Positions 48,801-60,170 are shown, counted from the stretch's first letter. The stretch: DNA of 64,000 bases from Porites lobata (GCA_942486035.1 CALNXK010000035.1:3076001-3140000); one strand, 5' to 3'. A program made the numbers and translations. The notes: a model not told the origin generated them from the letters alone.

Positions 48801-51800
48801 CTCCGGTGTCCTTGACTGAATTGTGCTCATTCTGGTATGGTTTGAAAGATCTCTTTATTTTGCACAAGTGAGCTGACAAAGTTGCCCTTGATCGTTAAAA
48901 CTGATGACGTCACAAGGGGTAGAAAGGAAGTGTATCCACACAGCGGTTATGAGCGGTTCAGGGGCGAATGGGTTAAGACAAATATTTTTCATTTCACTAC
49001 CCTGTTTAAGACAGGAGACCTTATTTTGAGACACTGATTCATACAGAATTAAGTAATTTTTGGAACTAACATCATAGAATTAGATTTTATTGGAAAAAAT
49101 CTGGTACCATAAATGTAGACTGCTCATCTTCAACCTTCCCACTCTCTTAAAAGCTTCCGGTTGGCCAGCAAAATAAAGACACCTTGTTCAAGTCTCTAAA
49201 TAGTGAAATTGTACACCTTGTGTACGTACTTGTAAGAGTCAGCAATAACCTGAAAAGTATACCCTCTTTTTTTGGCGGCACATACTTTTTTAGGTCTAAT
49301 AAGATAGTGCCCTCGCTCCCAGCCATGACCAAAATAATAATATTGCCATCAGTTTCTTATTGTCTAGATTGTTATAAATATCAAGTTGAGTTTATTATGG
49401 TCTTTGCACAATTCCTGATCACCATCTGAAGATATCTCCATGAAACTAACAAAATTAAGACTATCCCATAATGTGCTAATGAGAAATTTTAAAATGTTTT
49501 AAATTATTAAGTTTTAATGTATTTTTATTTCAGAGTACGCTGTGCTCTGTGCAACTGTGTGAATAACAGTTTATTGGGACAAGGTGAATTTATTTGTTTT
49601 GGAAGAATATCTGGGTTTCCAAAGCACTCTCCAGCCACTTCTCAGTCACACATGCAGCATTCAGCATCTGCGGCTTATTCAAATCTACATAACCACGCTG
49701 TTGGTGGAGGTTCACTTGCTTCCTATGGAAGAAGAAGTTCCCCTGAGTATGACTATGAAGAGCATGGGTCTTACTGGAGATACAGGACTGATGCCACTAA
49801 TTCGACACTTCATCATCAAAGTCATGGTGACATTCCCGTCAGGTAATTCACTGTTTGAGGCTAAATACATGAATGGTGATTACAGTATGTTCAACCAGTC
49901 TTTTTCTGTGGTATTAGTTTACCAATTAAGGGGTGACATTCTCAAAATCGTGGAAGCATTGTAAAGGTCTGTTGTGTTCCCATCTCACACTGTGGAACTT
50001 TTGGCTGTGATATCTCAGATTTAAAAACACTGGTAATTGAGTCTTGATGACTGGTGGATTCTACCATAACCACTCCTCATTTGAAATGTGAGAAGGGCCA
50101 AAGGTGTTAACAATATCAGTGCATTTTTTCCGGTCTCAATGGGCATTTTGTGTTTATTTGTTATTACATGTTAAGTTAAATTTTCATTTACTGTAATTTT
50201 TCTGCTTCAACTTTAGAACAAGAAGCCCAGATGGAAAATCACATTTAGTAAATAGTTCAAGTAGTGGCAGACTCTCACCATTTCCTCAAGAAGATCTTTC
50301 CAGTGTTGGATTTGTAGAAGAACCTGACCTAGTTGATCTGTGTGACATGTCAGGTCACATATGGGTGCATGAGAGATGTGCAGCATGGACTTTGGCCTCC
50401 ATAGCAACCAAATCTTCAGCTGATTACACAGTGGATTTAACAAACCAGATTCTCTCAAAGGTAAATTCTTCTACCTTGTTGTTTGTGATGTCTGTTAGTT
50501 TATTGCAACTGCTTTTGAGAAACGGAGTGTAAATAAACCAACTACTCAACAAACAAGCCACGTGAATAATTTCCTAAAAACTAAAAGCCATGCGAGAGAG
50601 AAGCGTTTGCTTGCAGGCTATTCTTTGGTGGAATTTCCATACATCAAGGTTACACTTAACTGTTAACTCATTTGGACTTTGCATGCTTATTGTCAGTCAA
50701 GATGTACTAGTGGTTTATAATTAGTTCACCTTCAGCACTATATCACAAAGCAAATTAGTGACTGAAACTAATCTAACTCAAACATAACTGCTGGGTTCAA
50801 GAATGCCAACTGGTCAAAGCTGAACTAGTTGGAGACTACCGCAAAACAAATTCAGCTAGCAGTCAGGTGGGACCCAAGGCTCGCCATTACAGCTCCCTAG
50901 CTCTGACTGTTCAGCCAGGCTGTCTCCCAAAAAGTATTCAATGAATAAAATAATAAATAAAATAAAGGCCTTGAGTGGCTTTGGACTGTTTCCTTGTTTA
51001 TATCTGTTGCACTGTAATGAGTTGTGTACTTCAAAGTATTTTTAATAATAATTTCAATTTTTTAGTATTTATTTATTTATACATTTACTTATTTGGGCAG
51101 AAATGTTGTTTTTGTGGTCGCTTTGGTGCAAGTATTGTCTGTGAAATGCCAGATTGTGGTAGAATATACCACTACCCCTGTGCAATGGCTGCAAGAACCT
51201 ATCAGGTGAGAGCTGAGAACATATCATTAACAATATTATTTGACAAGGTTGAGCAGAAATATCGTAATTTGTCAGTGGCAAGTGAGATACTGATAAATCT
51301 TGATAAGTTGCATTAACCAAGTTCAATAATTGTTTTATCATTCCATCACCGAGTTTATTTTTGGATGAATATCTTTGCGAAGCGTAGCGATTTGGCCATT
51401 TTTACGCAATAGCAATTGCAAGAAGGAGAAAAGCGGGGTTTCATTTGCACATGAGCAGAATATTATTTGCTGCCAAACACAGTTGGATGACATTAAGCAT
51501 GAGTAGACCATTATTTGTAGGTAGTTTTTTACCGGTCACATGGTGGGCTCTTGGTCAGTGAAAAGGAAAAAAAAGTTTGCATTGAATTATAAGTATTATG
51601 TGGTAACCATGTCAACATTCTTGGACACATGTCATTTCTAATGCCAATACACTTTTTATACAGAGTGAATCTTGCTGTTTCCCACAGTGGTGACCAGTAT
51701 ATATAGATGTCCTGGAAAAATATTAATTTTCATGTTTTTTATACATAAGGTGATTAATATTATTTCAATCCCAAATTATCCTGGACTCTCCACAAGGTAG

Positions 51801-54800
51801 AAATATCAAACATCATTGGGAATTATAAAGTACATAAATGTGTCATATCTTTTTTACAGGACATAAAAACATTGAAACTTTACTGTTCAAGTCATGAGGA
51901 CATCATACAAAGAGTAGGTACGTATCTGGTTCTAACAATGGTAGTAATAAAGCTGATTCAAACAACAGACAAAAATAAAATCAACTATGCAAATAAAACA
52001 GTATTAAATATTATACCGTTAATTTGTAATATGCCTCTGAAAATGATTGCAGCCACTTTAAAGATCTTAAATATGATGAGAAAAATAAAAGAAAATTAAA
52101 GAAAAATAATTATTATTTTCCGTAAGATTTGTCTTCATTTAGAAAAAGTGGTTTAATAAGGCGAGAGATTTAATGTAATGTTTTGATTTGCAGCATTTTG
52201 TGACAGATGTCATCAGGGAGGGGAGCTGTCACAGTTGCTCCTCTGCAGCCGATGTAACTGTCATTATCACAGCTACTGCTGTTCACCCCCTGTGCGTGCT
52301 ACTGAAACTGTTAGAGTTGGCTGGCAATGTGCTCAGTGTAAATCCTGCCAGTCTTGTAGGTAAGATCTTCAACTTTGTCATTAAACAAGCAGCCATTAGT
52401 AGATATCAGTAGATGTTGATTGTGTTGACATTCAAGTGCACGTAATTCATTAGTTGAGGTTCCTCTTTCCTAATTTTTTTTTCACTTATTTCTAACCCGA
52501 GGTATTTCTTCAAAAGTTGTGCAGGTAATGCATTAGCTATGTACAACATACCTGATTAAAGGATTATAATGTCAAGTAATGGTCCAGATAAGAAGGTTTA
52601 AGAACCAAATGCAATGAGCACGTCAAAGTGTAAAAAGGTGCTAACATTACTATTGTAATGAACTTCTGATTGGTTCAAACATCAAATTTTAATAAATTTT
52701 CACAAAGCAACATGTATATTAATCCCTTGTTTTCTAAACAGCTTCCTTGTAACAAAATTTTGTGAGTCTGCTGCCTCCTGCAGCGATCCTGTTACAAATA
52801 GTTATGGTGAGTCCTGGGACTCATCTTGTGAAAAGTTATGAGTCCCAGTCCAGAACCAATGAGTCCAAGTTAAAAAAACGAGTCCGAAATTGAAAATGCT
52901 TGGGCCTTTATGTAACCAAACAGTCTGAAGACAGACTCCAAAACTCTGTATTACAGTATACTGAAATTAAAATATAGTCCTTCTCTTCTAAAGTACAACA
53001 AAGGCTAAAAGAAATGTGCATCATTAAACAACAGCCATTATACTGCCTCAGAAATTACATGAACGGGCTATTTCTACAAATACACATGTTCAGATCAATC
53101 GATCCCTCTTTGCATCCTACGGGATGCATGCCATGAATTATTTTGCGTCTTTGTAGATTTTTATGTGTCAGGGACACAGGACACAGAGATTACAAAAACA
53201 CTGCTCTTGGAGTCTCAATTTTTTTTAGTCTCAGTCTCGAATCTTGGACTCACAGTCTCACAAAGACTCGAATTTACCATTCTATACCCCTCAAAGAAAT
53301 TGCTTCCCATCTTACCCCGATCACTAATAATGGTGATGATGATGATGATGATAAAAATAAATTACAACGACAACAATAATGATAATGATGATTATGATGA
53401 TCATGTTAATAATGATGATGATAATAACAGTGAAGATGATGATGATGATGACGACAATTCTCATGTTAATAACATTATTGAGGCTTTGTTATTTTATTGA
53501 ACACAAACTCGTGGAATTTAAAATCATGGCTGTTCTACATTTCACAGACTTCCTTCCCCAAAGGATAAGCTGCTAATATGTCGCAGCTGTGACAAAGGTT
53601 ACCATCCATTGTGTACAGCACCGGTGGTGAACCCTACAGAAAAATTGGGCTGGAAGTGTGAGGTTAGTTGTTAGCTTTGTTTGAAGCAGAAATTATTTAC
53701 AAGCCAATGCAACCTGTCAGGAGCCATGCTATTTGTCTTGACCAGAATGTCATTTCCTTCATTTTAGTCAGATTGTCCCTGTCTCCTTCAGTTATTTATT
53801 TAGGCTTATTGGCCTTTCGGAAAAGCCTCTCTAACTGAGAAAGGCACTTAACTGCCGGTCAAAGCTGTGTCATACTTGGATTGTGTCAACTAAAAGAGAC
53901 ATGTCTTCATCCTCAGGTTTCTGACTTCGTGCCTGTCTCAAATGTCTATTAATATAATATCCAGTAACGTGACTGTTTGTGAGGAACCATACTTTTTCCT
54001 GCTAAACTTGATACACATTTTTCAACTATCTTCCAAACAGAGATGTCGGCAATGCAGGATTTGCAGAACTAAGAAGACATCACGGTGGCACATTGACTAT
54101 ACATTGTGTGACAAGTGCTACCAAAACAAACACAAGACAAATCACTGTCCAATTTGCAACACTGAGCAGGGTAACCACAGAGTGGTGCAGTGTGATTCAT
54201 GCAGCAGGTGACTACATCAGTACCTTTTTTGTGACAAAACTTTTACATTTTGGAGAAGATAGAAACCTTTCATTATATGACAATCCTTCAATGAATCAAC
54301 TTTTTGATAGGTGGATTCATACGATGTGTGACAACATAACTGATGAGATTTACAGGAAACTTGAGAGAGATCGCAGCATTATTTATGTGTGCAAAATATG
54401 CAGAGATGAAGTTGAGAAGATTAAAAGGGAATGCAGAAGAGAGGTAAGGGGTCACGTTATGATAGCAGTGGGGGGAAGGGGAGTGGGTGAGTCAAGCCCA
54501 TTGGCCTATGAAACTTACATCTTAATGAATACAATCAATACAAAGAAAACTCCTAGTGCAAAATACTTTCAAGAAAAAACTGTTTGGAAAAGATGAGTCT
54601 TAATTTTGCTATATAGTGACTGAATATATCACAATTTATCAGGCAAATTATTCCATAAACAGGATGGCAGCTAGTAACAGTGTTATTTCTTGAACAAGGT
54701 TTATTTTTGCATTACTCTTGCAGTGTTTGAATTCAGCCTGATCTGCCTTAAGTCCTTTTCTAACAGTGTTATTTTCCTGTGCAGATCAAAGCAGACCCTG

Positions 54801-55021
54801 TAGAGCTGGAAGAGTTATCTCCAGTTACTTCCATGATATTAGCTCAGGAAATGTACAAAGGAGAGAACACAAAATACAACTCTGATGTTACAACCAGCAT
54901 GGCCACAACGCCATGTTCAATGACATGGATGACCTCTGAGCCTGTACAGTGGTCCAGATTAAGGATGACCTACTCTTTTGAATATTTTATCATGAAGCAG
55001 TATGGAAAAGTGCTACTTTAA
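39408..55021 (+). CDS. Chimeric tandem-MH1 / ePHD / PHD-finger protein, 15 exons
   Basis: Predicted nuclear protein of 956 residues. Exons: 39408-39855, 44210-44767, 45406-45434, 45963-46132, 46627-46678, 48139-48218, 49534-49842, 50217-50460, 51101-51205, 51860-51917, 52194-52359, 53548-53662, 54041-54207, 54311-54443, 54785-55021. They sum to 2,871 nt (957 codons with stop). All 14 introns are GT-AG and every phase matches. The ATG at 39408 is the first in frame after an in-frame TGA at 39384-39386. Layout: SMAD4-type MH1 (residues 21-148), second MH1 (206-333), charged linker (336-445), KMT2C/D-type ePHD (446-684), PHD1-3 (685-878), unique tail. SMAD4's MH2 domain and KMT2's FYR and SET domains are absent. 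A SMAD-box DNA-binding plus histone-reading role is inferred. The alternative is two transcription units (SMAD-like and PHD) that only happen to be phase-compatible. Confidence 0.85.
39856..44209. other. 4.35-kb intron between the two MH1 exons
   Basis: AT-rich sequence with no domain-bearing ORF on either strand. Both bounding junctions are phase 1, so no missing exon is required. An intron of this size directly after the first coding exon often carries regulatory elements, but no specific site can be claimed. Confidence 0.55.
44210..44767 (+). CDS. Second SMAD4-type MH1 domain exon (internal)
   Basis: Encodes residues 150-335, with phase 1 at both ends. A 56-residue Ser/Pro-rich linker (PKYLEAGPSNTLPGPSNIP) precedes the MH1: RRAIESLVKKLKKK, ELDSLIVAITSKG, SKCVTVQRTMDGRLQV, DFPHVIYARLWRWPD, KVCVNPYHYERV. 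Hand comparison with the first copy over about 106 residues gives roughly 70% identity. All four zinc ligands and the hairpin Arg/Gln/Lys are conserved. No ATG precedes it in the exon, so it is not a first exon. Reading through its donor gives 13 more residues and a stop near 44805, a possible short isoform. Both flanks being phase 1, skipping this exon would keep frame. Confidence 0.92.
45406..48218 (+). CDS. Charged linker exons of the MH1-PHD gene
   Basis: Four small exons (45406-45434, 45963-46132, 46627-46678, 48139-48218) encode residues 336-445. The content is Ser/Asp/Glu/Lys-rich, with basic patches SRAKRKPAD, SPKRTKLSP and SRRLVKRDE that could act as nuclear localisation signals, and an acidic SDSDEDIDIEAES run. 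No folded domain. Their importance is structural: they tie the MH1 exons to the PHD exons through matching phases (1-1, 0-0, 2-2, 0-0, 2-2) and good splice sites. Being short and unconserved, they are the weakest link of the model. Introns between them carry mobile elements at 46707-47600 and 47649-48096. Confidence 0.75.
45507..45585 (-). repeat. tRNA-like sequence, probable SINE head
   Basis: The minus strand reads TTCTCAGTAGCTCAGTGGTTAGAGC, containing the A-box TAGCTCAGTGG. It continues to GGTTGTGGGTTTAATTCCCA, a B-box and T-arm. Acceptor and anticodon pairing are imperfect. It lies in the intron between exons 45406-45434 and 45963-46132. Confidence 0.55.
46707..47600. mobile_element. Inverted-repeat element with internal hairpin
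   Basis: aataattttagtatatacac from 46707 is inverted at about 47470-47493 (gtgtatatactaaaacaatt). Next to the right end, a second strong hairpin spans 47484-47599, with arms containing cggtgaatagtggc and gccactattcacc around a palindromic gccgctttcgcggc centre. No transposase. It lies in the intron between linker exons 46627-46678 and 48139-48218. Confidence 0.65.
47649..48096. mobile_element. MITE-like element with ATACTG.A ends
   Basis: tactgtatttcctcaaataatag at the left is imperfectly inverted at the right (ctattattcgaggagatactg). The interior is G-rich near its right side (47940-48000). No ORF with a domain. It ends about 43 bp before exon 48139-48218, close to the presumed branch-point region. 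Confidence 0.6.
49534..51917 (+). CDS. KMT2C/D-type extended PHD (ePHD1) exons of the MH1-PHD gene
   Basis: Exons 49534-49842, 50217-50460, 51101-51205 and 51860-51917 encode residues 446-684. The block opens with RVRCALCNCVNNSLLGQGE, the signature of the first ePHD of KMT2C/D. A long Ser/His/Tyr-rich insert follows, then VGFVEEPDLVDL, HIWVHERCAAWTLAS, KCCFCGRFGASIVCEMPDC, RIYHYPCAMAARTYQDIKT and LYCSSHED. All Cys/His ligands of the zinc knuckle plus PHD are in place. In human KMT2D the same order (RC.LCGC..SLLGQGEL, then H.WCAAWS, then CRHYHFPCA) precedes PHD1. The visible part of the neighbouring methyltransferase gene begins after its own ePHD1, so the two copies cannot be compared here. 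Confidence 0.93.
52194..54443 (+). CDS. KMT2C/D-type PHD1-PHD3 exons of the MH1-PHD gene
   Basis: Exons 52194-52359, 53548-53662, 54041-54207 and 54311-54443 encode residues 685-878. Finger 1: FCDRCHQGGELSQLLLCSRC to VGWQCAQCKSCQSC. Finger 2: LLICRSCDKGYHPLC to LGWKCE. Finger 3: CRQCRICRTKKTSRWH, CPICNTEQGN, VQCDSCSRWIHTMC, YVCKICRDE. The phase-2 split Arg after CQSC is shared with exon 1-47 of the methyltransferase gene, and exon 53548-53662 equals exon 1066-1180 in length (115 nt). Finger 3 is split by a 103-nt intron (54208-54310) that is absent from the 1726-2034 exon of the other gene. Binding specificity is unknown. Confidence 0.94.
53333..53455. repeat. (GAT)n microsatellite cluster
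   Basis: Runs of GATGAT and AATGAT units in the intron before exon 53548-53662. The apparent Asp- or Met-rich ORFs are artefacts of this repeat. Confidence 0.85.
54785..55021 (+). CDS. Terminal coding exon of the MH1-PHD gene
   Basis: The acceptor gcag at 54781-54784 joins in phase 0 to the PHD3 exon and opens a 78-residue tail starting IKADPVELEELSPVT and ending at TAA 55019-55021. The second half is Met/Thr/Ser-rich and looks unlike a conserved protein. Another frame over about 54892-54938 reads like a natural acidic C-terminus (MFNDMDDL then stop). A frameshift or missed splice within this exon is therefore possible, and the last 35 or so residues are uncertain. Confidence 0.6.
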   Translation: MKADPVELEELSPVTSMILAQEMYKGENTKYNSDVTTSMATTPCSMTWMTSEPVQWSRLRMTYSFEYFIMKQYGKVLL

Positions 55022-58000
55022 GAGTGATACTTTGTGTATTGGTAATCTTGTAAAGTAGTCTTTATTTGATTCCAAAGCCCTTGATCTGATTGAGCGATTT
55101 AAAAATTGTTTTTTGGACTGTATAGGTATAAATTGTTATACAATCTAAGGAACCTCAATCCGTTTTATCTGCCAAATGTCACAACTTGAATAGTTATGAC
55201 GTCTGGTGGGAGTTTGAATTTGTTTCGTGGAGAATCTCACCCTTAATTGTAATGCATACCATAGTTTATTCAGTGTATCAGAACTTTCTTTTAGTGGACA
55301 TGGAAAGAAGCGTGATATGAATTACATCTGACATGCTAGCCAAGAAAGAAAGTGGTTTCAATACTTTTAGGTTATGAGGTATTTGTTCTGATGCCTCATA
55401 CCAAGGTACCACTATTGCTCTATGTGTGCTACATCATAAGCAGTGAAAATTTTCCAAGATGCTAGATGAAACATGGAAGGGCTACAGTAGATTGTATAGT
55501 ACCTAGCAGCTAATGGCATGTTGTTCACTACCTCTTTGCTTTCTCAGGGCACAATTTTGCCAAAAATTTTATAATTTGAAAATATCATTAACTCACTGGA
55601 AACTGCTGGTCATTTTCTTTAAGTCACTGGAAAAAAATTGCCCTTGGAAGGTATTCGTATTACTCATAACATTGTGTTTTGGTTTGTGCTCTTGTCAAAC
55701 GTTTTTATTAAGTATCTGGGTATGCAGCAGTGCAAGGTTGTACTTAATGCCCCTAATTTTCCATGTTCACTTTTTCTTTTAACTGCTTACTATAATGTGT
55801 GTTTTTTGGGCGCTTATTGTGTGACATAATCATGGCCTTTTTTATCATTTTTTAAATTGTTTTACTTTAAGAATTTGTTACAACTGTAACTCTATGACTG
55901 CCACAACTACACTTACTATTGATGATTTTCAGATTGAAATGTTGTGGTAACAATTTTTAACCTAAAGAACATTTATATTGATGCTTCAAACTTGTATGTT
56001 GTATATAGTAAATTATTGACATGTCAGTATTTAAATTAGGCACATGTAACACAATACCCCTTGACCTTTGTGTTGTTAATTACTTTAACATCAACTGTTC
56101 TGCTAGAACACACACATTGCCATAGAGCAAGTCAGGAAAAATACATATATACCTCAAACATTTAAAGAACTGAATTGATATAATTTATAATATTGTTATA
56201 TAATTTCCCAATGCTAATGCCAAATCCTCCCAAATTTGCAGAAAATTGGATATTTATTAATTATTGTCTGTCAGTGAAATATTTGGAATTGTCTGATTAA
56301 TAAACATTGCAGACATCTTTTTTAATAATGGTGCACATTTTTTCTTTCAAAAAAATGAAAATACAGTTTTTGAATAATACATCTCATCTGAAGTTATGAC
56401 AAGCACAGTTGTTTGGCTGAATATCTACTGTCTACTGAATGAATATGAACCTTTTAAATATTATGTGGAAGTTAGCAGTAGAAATATTATATATTATGTA
56501 TATCATGCCAAGTTTTAGCTGTAATAATCATAAGACATAGTTGTTAGGTGCTGGTTTAATATCCTTGCTATGGTGCTCTTGGTTAAAGACAGAAAATTAC
56601 CAGTCAGTTGCATTTTTTTGTCCTTGTTTTCAGTAAAAAAAAAAACAGTAACATTGCGCTTGTCACATCTGACCTGTTAGAGTCATGAACTGAAATTTGT
56701 TTCTCAAAATAATGTCTTATTTGTTACTGAAATGTTAATTTCATAATAGGAGTAATTCTGGTAATCAAAAAAATTTTTGCCATTATTTAGGGCTGGAACC
56801 CAGTATTGATCTTTCTAATATTATAACAACTGGGTCTTATTAATAATTAATGTACAAGACTAAAATCAAGTTACTCTCTAGAGGAAGATAATTAGGCCCA
56901 AACAACATCTAGTATCCTCTACATAAAACGCTGTCTGTGACAAAAGTCTACTTTTAGGCTATTTTACTTCTGTTAAATCATATTTTATTTTATTCTTTTA
57001 ATGTGAAAAAAGAATGATATTTTATTGATGTTTTGTACACTGATTTCATTTTACAGTGAGTTAGACGATGAAATTTTCTGCAATTGTTTCTATTAGATCT
57101 GGAACTGGGTTCATGAAGACCTTCTCAGTTAGGATACATCATACATTTTGTCTTATAAACAATACATAAGATATATCTTAACTTATCAAGCTTTCAAGAA
57201 TCCGGTTGCTGTTCCAGTAAAAAGGTACAAGTTGTTGGCTTGTTAGCTTGAACAGTCCAATCTCCTGAAGGCCAACAACACTCATTTGTATGTCACAGGG
57301 ACCATTTTGAATGATAAGATGTTTCCATTAGTTGAGGTTAAAGCTGTATTTTAGACACTGTATATCAAGAGAACATGCTGGCTCTGGTAAGTCAGTTTAT
57401 TTCTGGAATCTTAGAATTGTCTGGAAAACAAAGCTCATAAAATTTAATGACACATGGACTACAAGCTTCATTCACAAATTATAGTTATTATAACTTCTTA
57501 ATGAAATCCAACTAGTATTTAAGACTTCTTATACTGATAATGTTCTCTGGCTGGTTGATCTCTACCTTAAGCTTTCAGTTCAAAACGTTGAAACAAAAAT
57601 GTTTCAGTGAATTTAATATTGACAGCTCTGGGCCTGCCTCCTCTTCAGGCGCTTTGTTCTTCACCCAGAAGAGAGCGCGAAATGTGAGTGACAGGCGAGT
57701 GACTAGTGATGAAGTGTAAGGAATAGTTGGAAGGAGAAAAATGAGAGGTGCAGACATCTCCCCCATTTCGTTCATCCTGCCATCCTTTGCACCCATACGA
57801 GGCAGCCTCTGGGCAGTAACAAGTTTAAGACATTTCATGAGGTGTTTTTAGTTTTTTACAGAAGTACAATTTCGTGCGATTTACAGTCAAGGTAGGCCCT
57901 GTTTTGCCTCACAGTTAAAGAAAAACAGTTTATGCAAATAGTATTCAAGCAATTGTAGTGTTGCAACCAGTCAGATTTCATTAGTGAAATTTGATTGGTA

Positions 58001-60170
58001 ACATTGTCAGATCACTCCAGTCTGAGGTGTTAATGAATCTTTTTGTCATTTATTTAATACTATTAATTGTATCAAATCTACCTTGCAATATTAAAAACCC
58101 TACATAAACTGGATCTTTATAACACAACCTACAACTTTATATTTATATCTGAAATTTTCAAACGTACTAGAAACCTATTAAAACTATCTGATCAACTTGA
58201 AAACAGAAGATAATTATTTTTATGAAACTGATGCAGGACCTTTATACTTAATATTTTAAAAAACTGATAATGCATTTGATGACCTGTTTAATATTGATGT
58301 AATATATATTGAAATACTTAATATTAAGTGTATGTGTTACTGCAGTGAGTACTGCTTCTTAAATAATGGTTTTCACATAAATAACTTTCGTACCTGCTTA
58401 CTTTTTTGTCTGGGTGATAATTAATCAGGGCTTGAAAAAAAATCCCATCCAGTCGTCCAAGAGAACTATATTTCCTTGCCAGGCAAGTAGGTTACATGCT
58501 CACTTACCCACTGGCCAAGGGCAAGCAAGCCATCTTCTAACTCACAATGATGAACACACATTAATCACCTTGGGCAAGCAAAATGAGAGAACAGATTGTC
58601 CTAATGACAAGCTCGAATACAAGGTTTTTTTTTTCAAGCCCTGATACTGGTCCTTTTCAAGTACAGCCAACCCAAGCAGTATTATTTTGTGATTTTCCAT
58701 GGGAGCAGCTCTTGGGATTCTGTGGTATAAAATATACCCTGCAAGTTCGTATCTACCTGGTAAAGTGGGTTCCATCTGTAAAGGAGCTCCATAAATAGCT
58801 ACTGCCTACTGATATTTTGTAATGTATCATAACATCATTATTTCAGTTGGAGTGAAATAAACCACCATAAGTACATAGTGGCAAAGTATTTAAAGAAGCC
58901 ATTTGTCATTTTATTGTTAGTAGCATGTAGTGTGTGATATTTAGTACTTTAAGTGTAATAAAGCTAAAGAATCAGTCACATTATAAGTGATGAGCTTAAA
59001 TAAATTCCATTTTTAAGTATCAATGGAAAAAGTAAATTTTAAATTTTGCATTAATAAATAAGTATTAACAAATTTTGAAAAACTGCTGAAAGTTTTATTT
59101 GTCTTAAAGTGCAATTACGCTATTTAAGATGCAGGACAAAAATACAACTCAAGATACAAAAAAAACAAAGCAACTTGTTTATTCATCACAGCTTATTGTT
59201 AACACATTCCAAATTGTTAAAACTCAGCAGTTCCTCTGCTCAAAATCATATATGTTTTTCGAAAACTATATTTAAGAAGTTAGTTTTTTGAAGAGCCAGT
59301 TAAAATCAAATTATGAGGATGTAAAATTAAGCTGAAAGTTAAAAATGATTATTAGTTCACAGAACTGTAGTCTGCATAAGAGGCGTTATTTTTCACATTT
59401 TTCAGGCACGCGAAGGAAAGCACAAAACCAGCGACAAGCGCCAGACGTGCACATGCCTTCCCCAATTGCATTTACTTGCCTGAAAAAATGCATTTATAAG
59501 CATAAATTTATTAGAACTTACACTAGCTTTTCACAGTTCATAAGACGTTCAAGGTGTGCATTTAAATAACATATTCATATTTATTCCACAATAAAATCAT
59601 GCTGGGGTCCTAGGGCTGAAATATTCCAAGATCAAAGTATTGCATATTTTGTTTTCTTCAACAACATTTTAAGTCATTAATTATCTGCATTAACAGTGCC
59701 CTTTATTGGTTTGTGAGATAACTAAAGACGTATTGTACAGTACAGCTGTACTTGTTGTACCCACAGGCTATGGTACCCCAGTATGTTATTGACTATATTA
59801 ATATTATGCTTTGGGCTGCTAAAATTGCTTAGAAAGTGTTGATTAAATTAATGATTTTTGTTAATCAGTGTATAAGTAATTAAATTTTATAAAAATACAA
59901 TAAAAAAATGCTGTGCTATTGAAACAGACTATGACTGATATATTGTAAGATAAACACCCCCTTAAGACTTGTCAATTTAAACAAAATTATAATCTAAAGA
60001 AATTGAAAGCAATCTATAATTCTGTAAAGCAGTCTGAACTAACTTCTGACAACTTCTGACTTGACCCAAGCATGATACTCTGGCTGACACTGAAGAAAAG
60101 TATTCGATTTCTCAAGCATAATCAGTCAAACCTTAGACTTGTACAGTTAAACTTATCCCATATAATGTGA
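55022..60170. other. 3' UTR of the MH1-PHD gene and intergenic DNA
   Basis: About 5.1 kb of AT-rich DNA without recognisable coding sequence. AATAAA signals at 56299-56304 and about 58957 are candidates for the plus-strand gene. The part above about 59580 probably includes the 3' UTR of the minus-strand PHYHD1-like gene, with TTTATT (AATAAA on minus) at 59580-59585 and 59702-59707. A short inverted-repeat element sits at 58426-58643. Minus-strand frames at 57575-57838 show no domain. Confidence 0.5.
58426..58643. mobile_element. hAT-like MITE with CAGGGCTTGAAAA ends
   Basis: cagggcttgaaaaaaaa at 58426-58442 is mirrored by ttttttttcaagccctg at 58627-58643. It is 218 bp and non-coding, with no unambiguous target duplication seen. 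The terminal CAGGGCT resembles elements at 5240 and 9388. Confidence 0.75.

Noticed and set aside
53143..53576. Asp- and Met-rich overlapping ORFs
   Set aside because: They are translations of the GAT/AAT microsatellite cluster.
1..55021. Treating both plus-strand loci as one very long KMT2C/D gene
   Set aside because: The first locus ends with the canonical C-terminus and stop at 35491 followed by poly(A) signals. The second has its own ATG after an in-frame stop and repeats the N-terminal-type fingers.
57575..57838. 87-codon minus-strand ORF
   Set aside because: Composition resembles an interspersed repeat; no domain, no splice sites in phase with the PHYHD1-like exons.
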